Shown piece after piece: positions 8,675 through 15,895 of a stretch of DNA of 37,166 nucleotides (position 1 is the first letter of the stretch; every line of letters starts with the position of its first letter). Position numbers and translations under genes: made by a program. The stretch spans positions 68,071 to 105,236 of the forward strand of contig BPCL01000005.1 in NCBI GenBank assembly GCA_019653755.1, in the 5' to 3' direction. The DNA is from Woeseia sp. (GTDB lineage Bacteria; Pseudomonadota; Gammaproteobacteria; Steroidobacterales; UBA11654). Under the pieces are notes generated by a model. That model was not told the origin of the DNA. It did not search any database and worked only from the letters and a program-made list of their open reading frames with translations.

Positions 8675-9668
8675 TGCCAGGGGGAATGGCATGATCATGC
8701 TGGATGTTGGATGGCATGGCCAGCTCGAGTTAATTTATGGCCCGACATAGAAGCAACAAAAAAAGCTTACGCCAATGTTGCAAATACAATAGCAGGGTTT
8801 TGAGAACCTTAAACTTTTAGTGCTGCCATCAATGCTTGACGATGCGAAGACATATCTATCTGAAAAAGTTGAAACAATTGCAATGGATATTGACGATTCT
8901 TGGACAAGAGATTCTGGGCCAAACTTCTTACTAAACGACTCAGGTTCATTGGCTGGATCTACTTGGGAGTTTAATGCTTGGGGTAATAAGTTTAAGCCTT
9001 ATGATCAAGATGCTCTAATGGGTAGCAGAATACTTAGTTTACTTGGAGTAAAAGATTTCAAATCCAGCATGATTGCTGAGGGTGGAGGAATCACGGTTGA
9101 TGGGGAAGGAACAGTTATAACAACTGAATCCTGTTTTTTAAATAAAAATAGAAATCCTAATATGACTAAAAAAGAAGTTGAAGATGAGTTATGCAAGACA
9201 CTAGGAACTGAAAAAGTAATTTGGATACCAGGTGATATTAATGAAACTGGTACAGACGGTCATATAGATGGGATAACAGCATTTATTGAACCAGGCAGAG
9301 TGCTTGTAGAAATCAATTCTGATAAAAGTGACCCACACTATAACGTCTGTATGGAAAATTTAAATGCCTTGAAAAATGTTAAAGATGCAAAAGGTAGGGT
9401 GCTAGAAATTGATTTTATTTATGAAGGAGATTATTCAAGTCTAGAGTTTGATGAATGTAGATCATACATCAATTCATATCTAGCTAATGGAGCAGTAATT
9501 GTACCAGGATATAATCATGAAAGAGATCATCTAGCTATCGAGACTTATGAAAGGATTTACCCAGATCGCACTATAGTTCAAGTACAAATCTCAGATATTG
9601 CAATTGGAGGTGGAGGCATTCATTGTATAACACAACAGGAGCCAGTCTTAACAGATATGTTAAAGTAA
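8675..9668 (+). CDS. aguA: agmatine deiminase (two frameshifts at the 5' end)
   Basis: Guanidino-group hydrolase of the PAD superfamily. It converts agmatine to N-carbamoylputrescine and ammonia in the cytoplasm. The true start is ATGCCAGGG at 8675. A five-G run at 8681-8685 and a four-T run at 8798-8801 each carry one base too many. Removing them restores MPGEWHDHAGCWMAWPARV and IAGFENLKLLVLPSMLDD without a break. Further motifs are DIDDSWTRDSGP, GDINETGTDGHIDG and NHERDHLAIETYERIYP. The catalytic cysteine lies in GGGGIHCITQQ near the C-terminus. The corrected length is about 330 residues, slightly short of typical AguA (365-370). No aguB is adjacent. Confidence 0.93.
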
Positions 9669-9713
9669 AAGTATGAAGAATTTATTAACTCTTTTTTCTG
9701 GAGAGAATAGCGA

Positions 9714-10601
9714 ATGAACCGTAATGTTATTGTTACCTGTGCCGTAACTGGTTCAGGTGATTCTGTTGATAAACACCCTGCTATTCCGGTCACACCAAAA
9801 GAAATTGCGAACGCAGCGATAGAGGCAGCTAAAGCTGGTGCCGCCATTGCCCATATTCATGTACGAGAACCTGATAGTGGCAAACCAAGCAGACGTGTAG
9901 AACTGTATCGTGAAGTGGTCAGTCGAATTCGTGAGAGCAATGTGGACGTCATCATTAATCTCACCACAGGTATGGGTGGTGATCTTTTCTTAGGTCCTGA
10001 TGAGGAACCAATGAATTTTAGCGACAACACAGACTGTGTTGGAATAATGGAGCGAATAAAACATGTTGAAGAGCTCTTGCCAGAAATTTGCTCTCTTGAT
10101 TGTGGTTCATTCAATTATGCCGAAGGAGATTATGTTTACATATCAACACCAAACATGCTGGAACAAGGTGCTAGAAGGCTTCAAGAAATAGGTGTGAAGC
10201 CAGAACTTGAAGTGTTTGAACTTGGACACATATCCTTTACTAAATATCTTATGGCTCAAGGATTACTGGATGACCCACCACTGTTTCAGGTCTGTCTTGG
10301 AATCCGCTGGGCTGCAGAAGCAAACACCGCGTCCTTTAAAACCATGGTTGATGCACTGCCAGAAGGTTGTAATTGGGCAGGGTTTGGGACAAGTGCCATG
10401 GAAATGCCTATGGTGGCTCAAGCGGTACTATTAGGTGGAAATATTCGAGTAGGTCTCGAGGATAACCTTTATTTGGAAAAGGGTGTTTTTGCATCGAATG
10501 GTCAATTGGTAGAAAGGGCATGCAATATTGTTGAGCTCATGGGATGTTCAATTCAGACTCCATCAGAAGCGAGAGAAACCCTTGGCCTCAAAAAAGCCTA
10601 A
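9714..10601 (+). CDS. beta-keto acid cleavage enzyme (BKACE, DUF849 family)
   Basis: 295 residues, full length, intact. The family condenses a beta-keto acid with acetyl-CoA and releases acetoacetate plus a new acyl-CoA, using a zinc ion. Visible hallmarks are the N-terminal [11 protein letters not shown], the zinc-binding HIHVRE near residue 47-52, and NLTTGMGG near 82. There is also the conserved C-terminal [29 protein letters not shown] region. Substrates in the family include 3-keto-5-aminohexanoate and dehydrocarnitine. The thioesterase 30 bp downstream makes the dehydrocarnitine type (CdhC-like) a reasonable guess, but no carnitine dehydrogenase is in the window. Confidence 0.88.
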   Translation: MNRNVIVTCAVTGSGDSVDKHPAIPVTPKEIANAAIEAAKAGAAIAHIHVREPDSGKPSRRVELYREVVSRIRESNVDVIINLTTGMGGDLFLGPDEEPMNFSDNTDCVGIMERIKHVEELLPEICSLDCGSFNYAEGDYVYISTPNMLEQGARRLQEIGVKPELEVFELGHISFTKYLMAQGLLDDPPLFQVCLGIRWAAEANTASFKTMVDALPEGCNWAGFGTSAMEMPMVAQAVLLGGNIRVGLEDNLYLEKGVFASNGQLVERACNIVELMGCSIQTPSEARETLGLKKA

Positions 10602-10631
10602 ATAAATGATTAAACTTATTGGAGAATTCTT

Positions 10632-11117
10632 ATGGTTTTAGTGCAAAAAAATGTTGCACATCCATGGATGTGTGATGTTTTAGGTCATATGACTACGCGT
10701 CATTATATAGCCATGTTTGATGATGCTGCTTATCATATGTTGTACACGGTCTTTGGATGGATCGGGGCTAGTGATGCGGAGAATAAAATTGCTTGGGCAG
10801 ACGTTCAGCATGTGATTGATTATAAGGCGGAAGTCTCGGTTGGTGATGTACTTGAAATTGATTCAAAGCTAACAAAAATCGGGAACAAATCCATCACAAT
10901 CCATTATGAGATGAAGAATCTTGGAAAGAATGAAGTTGCTGCGACGCTTCAATGTATTTGTGTGCTCTTTGATTTACAGACACGTAAATCTGTTAAAGAT
11001 CTCTACAGAATTAAGAGAACTAGCATCAAAGCATCTGACGTAAACAATCAGAAAGAAGTTAAAAATGATGCTGCGTTACCACCAGATACCTCGGCTTTAC
11101 GTGCTGCAACAAGATAA
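10632..11117 (+). CDS. hotdog-fold acyl-CoA thioesterase, CdhB-like
   Basis: 4HBT-type thioesterase of about 137-161 residues. The motif CDVLGHMTTRHYIAMFDDA (about 14-32) matches the catalytic D-x-x-GHM pattern, followed by WADVQHVIDYKAEVSVGDVLEI. It starts 30 bp after the BKACE gene with a GGAG ribosome binding site. In carnitine degradation the equivalent partner (CdhB) hydrolyses betainyl-CoA to glycine betaine, and the pairing suggests the same here (inference). The last 25 residues look unlike the family and overlap the opposing desaturase by 70 bp. If the AAA run in ATCAAAGC just before 11034 has one base too many, the protein would end as SIKHLT with a stop at 11041-11043, just clear of the neighbour. 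Confidence 0.82.
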   Translation: MVLVQKNVAHPWMCDVLGHMTTRHYIAMFDDAAYHMLYTVFGWIGASDAENKIAWADVQHVIDYKAEVSVGDVLEIDSKLTKIGNKSITIHYEMKNLGKNEVAATLQCICVLFDLQTRKSVKDLYRIKRTSIKASDVNNQKEVKNDAALPPDTSALRAATR

Positions 11118-12067
11118 TCTCTTCCTTCAGGAGAATCTTCATCATGATTACCGTATATTCTACTGACGCGGTTTTTATGAAAAATCTTAATTTGAGCTAA
11201 AAGAGGAACTATTGTTTCAGGATTGTCTCCAAAGAGCTCTCGATGTCTTTGTGGAAGTCGATACCAAGGAACTGTCATGTCATCATGATGTGCATTATGG
11301 TAACCAAAATTTAATGTCAGCCAATTGATTACTTCAATGTTATAAGAGTGTGGATTACTGTATGTGTGCTCTTGTTCCCACTCATAGTTTCCTTGTCTTG
11401 CAGGCTTTTCATTGCTAAATAGTGTCAAATTATAAGGGTAATCGTGTTGTATTGAATCCATAAATCGTAGAACTGTTAACAGAAACAATATATGAAAAGA
11501 CATAAAAGATAGCTACACGAGGGAAATAGATTGATAGAGTTATAAATAAGGACCACCTTATGAGAATCATAGTTATGTTTCTGACTCGTTGATCCCTTCT
11601 TTCAGGAATAATAAAATAAAGGTAAACATGGTAATAAAATGCATAATAAATTCATGGGCTGGGATATAAAACCATTCCAAAATTTTTGTTAGTTTAAAAA
11701 TCATAGGGTTTTTTTCAAAAAAACCTTCGTAGTCAAACCAAACCACATCATCCACATCAACATGGTGTCTAAAATGCTTGAATTGCATATCCTTAAATGT
11801 TCCATATGAGGAGCCACAGAACCAGCTAAATAATTCGCCAAGATAAGTATTAAATCTAATTTTCTTAAAAACTAAGTTATGCCCAGATTCATGGACAAGA
11901 TAAGCAGCAATAATCATTGCATGTGCTAAAAGAATCGAAGATAAAATATTTACAAATATATTCTGGTTAAATAGGCCTATAAAACCTATAAAATAGGCAC
12001 CTATAGCATAGAGTATCGCTCCGCCATTATAGATAATACCATCAGATTCCTTAAAAACTTTTTCCAT
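11048..12067 (-). CDS. membrane fatty acid desaturase (two frameshifts)
   Basis: Membrane di-iron desaturase of about 340 residues once joined. The three histidine boxes are present: HESGH at residues 59-63, HFRHH in QFKHFRHHVDVDD near 94, and HNAHH in NFGYHNAHHDD in the C-terminal part. Hydrophobic helices flank them. The frame breaks near 11575-11590, after KEGINES, and again near 11500. The intervening roughly 25 codons encode a hydrophobic helix (MILIRWSLFITLSIYF and on) in the third frame. The enzyme would insert a double bond into acyl chains in the membrane. The exact substrate is unknown. Its 3' end is antisense to the thioesterase tail. It is the first of three di-iron lipid enzymes within 4.3 kb. 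Confidence 0.85.
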
Positions 12068-12132
12068 GTTTAAAGACTATCAAATCTAGGTAAATTGACA
12101 AAAGTAATTATTTAAATTAACTAATGTAGAAT

Positions 12133-12819
12133 ATGGACATGAACCCTTTCGTGCTATTCGGCCAGACTCATATTCTAAGTCTCATATTAACTTATGGTCT
12201 TATTGTATTATTAACTTTATACATTAAATCTCTTGGAGATGAGAAAACACAGTATGCAAGAGTTTCTCTAGGAGTTTTATTGATTACACATGCATTCTTG
12301 CAAATATTTTATGGCTATCAATTTGCTTGGTGGGAATCTTTGCCACTCCACATGTGTGATTTTTCTAAAGTTTCAATTGGTTTGTATCTCTTAGGTTACG
12401 GTCCTAGATTTTTTCATTGTGCATTCTTCTGGGGAATTATTCCTGCTTCTATGGCATTAATTACTCCAGGATTAGCTTACAGTTTCCCAGATCCAGAATA
12501 TGTAAATTTTTTCTACGGCCATGGGTTAATACTTCTTGGGGTATCAACAGGATTTTTTGTGTTAAACGAACGTCCTTATTTTAAAGATTTCATTTATGTC
12601 ACAGGTATCACAATAGTATTAACCATAGTTATCTATATCATAAATATAGTATTGGGAGATGGAGCAAATTTTTGGTTCCTATTATATAAACCAACCGGTG
12701 ACACCATAATGAACTTATTTCCTGATGCTCCGTGGCATATATTTGCACTAGTACCTACTGCAATATTTGCATTCTTTCTTACTTATCTACCATTATTGGT
12801 TAAAGACAATATTAAGTAA
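12133..12819 (+). CDS. TIGR02206/YwaF-like integral membrane protein
   Basis: 228 residues with about six or seven membrane segments. The block WESLPLHMCDFSKV near residue 73 is the signature of the YwaF/TIGR02206 family of unknown function. Length and the late W-rich segment GDGANFWFLLYKPTGDTIMNLFPDAPWHI fit too. A second ATG two codons in (12139) is an equally likely start. It stands alone on this strand between genes on the other strand, 65 bp from the divergent desaturase start. No enzymatic motif is visible. Confidence 0.8.
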   Translation: MDMNPFVLFGQTHILSLILTYGLIVLLTLYIKSLGDEKTQYARVSLGVLLITHAFLQIFYGYQFAWWESLPLHMCDFSKVSIGLYLLGYGPRFFHCAFFWGIIPASMALITPGLAYSFPDPEYVNFFYGHGLILLGVSTGFFVLNERPYFKDFIYVTGITIVLTIVIYIINIVLGDGANFWFLLYKPTGDTIMNLFPDAPWHIFALVPTAIFAFFLTYLPLLVKDNIK

Positions 12820-12863
12820 TTATATATACATTTTTCATATATATATGTATTATTAATATATAT
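12820..12863. repeat. TA-rich simple sequence before the first paralog
   Basis: Runs of TATATATA broken by short A and T tracts, ending at the ATG at 12864. A comparable tract lies outside the second paralog at 13521-13570, so the inverted gene pair is bracketed by TA-rich DNA. This could hold promoters for both genes, or be a site of easy strand opening or recombination. Confidence 0.45.
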
Positions 12864-13195
12864 ATGAATTACGACGAGAAAGATTCAAAAGACTTTACCC
12901 AAAAAGACTTGAAAAGGCTATCTGGAGTATTCGTTCAATTGGAAAGCTATCAGAAAAATCGAATTATATATTTGAAGAGGATGAAGTCCTTAAAATGATT
13001 TCAAAGCTCATCTCAGAGTTAAAAGTAATTATTGCCAAGTTTGATATACCAAAAGAAAGCTCAACTCCTGGAATTAATGATGAAATTAATGATCAACTAA
13101 AGAATGAAATTAAAAGTCTTGAGAATGAATTTAATAAAAGAAATGAGTTAGTCTTATTAGAACTAGAAAATATTAAAAGAAATTTAAGAATTTAA
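12864..13195 (+). CDS. small protein of unknown function, paralog A (frameshift near start)
   Basis: About 110 residues. The frame from 12866 reads ELRRERFKRLYPKRLEKA then IWSIRSIGKLSEKSNYIFEED, an aliphatic helix ending ELKVIIAKF, and a charged, probably coiled-coil tail (KNEIKSLENEFNKRNELVLLE). That frame has no start codon of its own. The ATG at 12864 is one base out of phase, so a missing base at about 12867 restores M-(N/K)-L-R-R-E-R. Without correction the best start is the ATG at 12995 (66 residues). The N-terminal domain matches the gene facing it at 13202-13520. The basic RF-x-x-L-x-PKR motif hints at nucleic acid binding. I cannot name the family with certainty. Confidence 0.65.
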
Positions 13196-13201
13196 TTCAG
13201 A

Positions 13202-13520
13202 TTATCTCCATTCATTATGTTGCATCTTAATTTTCAGTTCAGTTAAGTCTCTTTTAATATCATTGATCTCTGAATATATATTTTGATCAGTAACATCCTG
13301 TTTATTATCAAGGCCAAATGCATTGAATACAGTAATTGAGCTCATTAATAATTAGAGTTAAGCCTTCATAGATTTGTTTAGAATCGTATACATAATTTGT
13401 TTTATTAGATAACTTCTTAATTGAATGAATAGTCGCAATAGATTTTTCAATTCGTTTTGGGAAAAGAGCATTAAATCTAGATTCTCTGTGTTTATATGCC
13501 TTTGTTTTTTCTATATTCAT
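13202..13520 (-). CDS. small protein of unknown function, paralog B (one frameshift)
   Basis: About 106 residues once joined. The N-terminal part reads MNIEKTKAYKHRESRFNALF, then PKRIEKSIATIHSIKKLSNK, then TNYVYDSKQIYEGLTLIINEL. The frame breaks at about 13333-13338 (a lost A in the CTCAATTAC run) and resumes as ITVFNAFGLDNKQDVTDQN, ending in a charged helix DIKRDLTELKIKMQH. Alignment by eye with paralog A shows matching R-x-x-RF-x-x-L-(Y/F)-PKR-(L/I)-EK, SI-x-KLS-x-K-x-NY and I-x-EL positions. The two genes converge tail to tail with only 6 bp between the stop codons. It is a hypothetical protein, possibly regulatory or nucleic acid binding. Confidence 0.65.
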
Positions 13521-13585
13521 ATTATATACAATTATTTTGTATATATAATATATATAGATTTATATATTATCAACTCTAAAGATAT

Positions 13586-14718
13586 TTATCTTGTACTTGG
13601 GTTTCTAGGGCTGGATACTTTTGGATCTTTCAAGAATGGATAAATCGTTTGATTGAAATACCCTTTCGGAAATTTTTCGTCTTCTAGTCCCATCTCTTCA
13701 GGCCATTCGTCTTCAGGAAGATAGTATGTACCGAATAACCTGTCTATAAATGTAAAGTGAACTGCAAAGTTTTTATTATGAGTTTTAGCATCTTTACTAT
13801 GATGCCAATGATGGTATTGCGGTGTGACCAGGAAATACTTTAAAAAACCGAATTCGATACGAGTATTAGCATGGACGGTTACTGCTTGTATTGACACGAT
13901 TACTAAGTACACATAAAAAACCTCTGTAGAAAATCCCAGGACATAAAGTGGTATATATGATATTGATCTTGTAATAAAAATATCCACTAAGTGCAATCTA
14001 GAACCTGCTATCCAGTCAACTTGTTTAATAGAGTGATGAATAGCATGAAAACGCCATAGGAATTTGTTTCCATGGAAGAGTCTATGAATACTGTACTGAA
14101 ACAAATCTGCTGCAAACATTGCCATAAAGAGTTGGAGGAAAAAAGGCATATCTGAAACTATCCCTTGAACTTGCTGCATGCCAATATCACTAAAGAAGAG
14201 TTCTGCTGGCATTTTAACCGCTGCTGCGGTGTATTGAACCAATAATTGAGCTTTGAACAAATAAACTAAGTCAGTTTTCCATTCAGAATGAAATTTATTT
14301 GGTTGGTACGTTTAGGGAAAAATAATTCAATCGGAACAAATATTAATGATAAGACAAGAATTTCTAATAACATCCAGTCTAAACTTACTGAGTATATGCT
14401 TTGCTCATATTCCTTAATTTCAATTCCGCTGCCACCTAAAAGGATTGCTAATATCGAAATTGTCATGCCTATAAATGCATATTTTGCTTTCTTGCCGAGT
14501 AAGAGACTACTGAATGCAAATAAAAAAAAAAACACCAAACAGAAAAATAGTATCCATCGAATTAGCTCGATTGGATATCTGTCTCTGAACTCTTCAGTAG
14601 TAAAATACTCCGGAAAAAAAAAACAGATTACTGCACCTAACGAAACCAATGAAAGAAATACTGACAGGTATCCACTTATCACCCCTTCGCCAATTTTCAG
14701 TCTTCTAGGTTCTAACAT
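13586..14718 (-). CDS. sterol desaturase / fatty acid hydroxylase family protein (one frameshift)
   Basis: Membrane di-iron oxygenase of about 377 residues once joined. The N-terminal 150 residues hold about four helices. The frame breaks at about 14275-14295, and the family hallmark EWKTDLVYLF follows in the new frame. Histidine boxes are HRLFH and HAIHH in SIHRLFHGNKFLWRFHAIHH, then HANTR and HHWHH in TPQYHHWHHSKD. The ending is FAVHFTFIDRLFGTYYLPEDEWPEEMGLE. This is the COG3000 group, which includes sterol C5 desaturases, carotenoid and sphingolipid hydroxylases and, more distantly, alkylglycerol monooxygenase. Its start overlaps the end of the CarF-like gene by 14 bp, so the two are one transcription unit. 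The lipid substrate is unknown. Confidence 0.85.
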
Positions 14719-15350
14719 ATGAAAATAATCGAATACATTTTTCTATTAATGGAAAAAAGTTAATCTTATCCAATAATGGATTAAGCAATCCAGAGGTAAC
14801 ACAGAAACTTCTATCATGATTAGCATGGTGGATCTTATGCCTTTCACGATTTAATATCAGACCCATATTCTGAAACTTTTGAACTATTCTGGGTGGATTA
14901 TCCATATGAGCCCATTTATGGAATAAATTAGTTGAAAAGGCACCAATAGACAATCCTATCAGGCAACTATGTAAAAGAAATAAAGCCAGATCCTGACTAT
15001 AAATTTTAGTTGAATAAACGGCACCAACTAATGCTGGTAATAATAGAAAGAAACTTGTCGTGTCTTGCTCAATGAATTTATCTTCTGTAATCAAATATGG
15101 GTGCGTGTGATGTTCTCGGAAGGAAAAAATAATAAATGATCCAATTATTGGTGTCTTTTCAAAAAAAGAATGTATCACAAAACCAATGTATCGTACCGGT
15201 CAACAAGTCAGCCAATAAATAACCAATAAATCCGGCAGCACAACCAAAAATAAAAATCTGAAATGAAGTGACATTAGCGGAGGTTTTGAGCAGAAGATCA
15301 AATAAGAAGAAAAGCGAACAAATAACAACCATATATTTAATCGTAGTCAT
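14705..15350 (-). CDS. CarF/PEDS1 (Kua, TMEM189)-like lipid desaturase (one frameshift)
   Basis: About 215 residues. A seven-A run at 15161-15167 carries one base too many. With six, the protein reads LTGTIHWFCDTFFFEKTPIIG without a break. Histidine motifs of the PF10520 lipid desaturase family are all present: TIHWFCDT, FREHHTHP, LFHKWAHM and RERHKIHHANHDRSFCVTSG followed by LLNPLLDKINFF. There are four membrane segments. The family includes bacterial CarF and animal PEDS1, which put the vinyl-ether double bond into plasmanylethanolamine to make plasmalogen. That activity is known for the family and inferred here; a carotenoid-related role is the alternative. It overlaps the next gene by 14 bp. 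Confidence 0.85.
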
Positions 15351-15464
15351 AAATAAATGTTGTCTTTAAACCCTAAATAAATCCTATCAGATTTACATGA
15401 TTTAAAACTATAAATAATTAATAAATACTTAACATAAATAATAATTACAACCTTTAGAATCCAC

Positions 15465-15617
15465 ATGGATAGTTACCCCGAAAGCTATACGCGTGAGGAA
15501 AAATACATGAAATATTATTTAAAAAATAAGCTAGATAAACGTAGTGATATTAGCTACATAGAAGTGATTCTTTCAACTTACTTCGTCTTAGTCATACGAT
15601 ATTTAATCATTAATTAA
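15465..15617 (+). CDS. possible 50-residue small protein
   Basis: A short open frame starts at ATG 15465 and ends at TAA 15615-15617. The first half is hydrophilic (MDSYPESYTREEKYMKYY) and the second could be one membrane helix (YIEVILSTYFVLVIRYLII). There is no clear ribosome binding site and no known family. It lies in the 259-bp gap between the CarF-like gene and the small membrane protein, and its last 8 bp overlap the latter's end. It may be chance. Confidence 0.25.
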   Translation: MDSYPESYTREEKYMKYYLKNKLDKRSDISYIEVILSTYFVLVIRYLIIN

Positions 15618-15894
15618 TTACATACTGAACTATTGCCATCAGACACGAAGACAAGGCGTATATTGTAAGAAATTCAGTCTTTAACTCGTGCAAAGTGATA
15701 GCTGCTATTAATGCCATTAATTTTTTAAAAATCATCATCATTAACCAGATTGCGAAACTAATTAGAATCATTACAGCGATGATTGCTAAACCTTCTGCAA
15801 TAAAATAATAGCTAGGATGCAGGTGATTGTGTTGAGTTGGCACGAAAAATAAAAGAATAGATCCAATCACTGAAAATATCTTATTCTTATTCAA
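15610..15894 (-). CDS. small membrane protein of unknown function
   Basis: 94 residues with two or three hydrophobic segments (IFSVIGSILLFFVP, IAEGLAIIAVMILISFAIWLMM, and a C-terminal stretch ending IVQYVIN). A short polar loop with HNHLHPSYY lies between the first two. No family recognised. It begins 1 bp beyond the alaS stop, so it is probably cotranscribed with alaS, in the place where many gammaproteobacteria have csrA. The histidines in the loop might bind a metal, but that is a guess. Confidence 0.55.
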   Translation of the reverse strand: MNKNKIFSVIGSILLFFVPTQHNHLHPSYYFIAEGLAIIAVMILISFAIWLMMMIFKKLMALIAAITLHELKTEFLTIYALSSCLMAIVQYVIN

Positions 15895-15895
15895 G

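Noticed and set aside
8820..9668. A shorter agmatine deiminase starting at an internal ATG
   Set aside because: The conserved N-terminus (MPGEWHDHAGCWMAWPAR after correction) lies upstream, so the gene begins at 8675.
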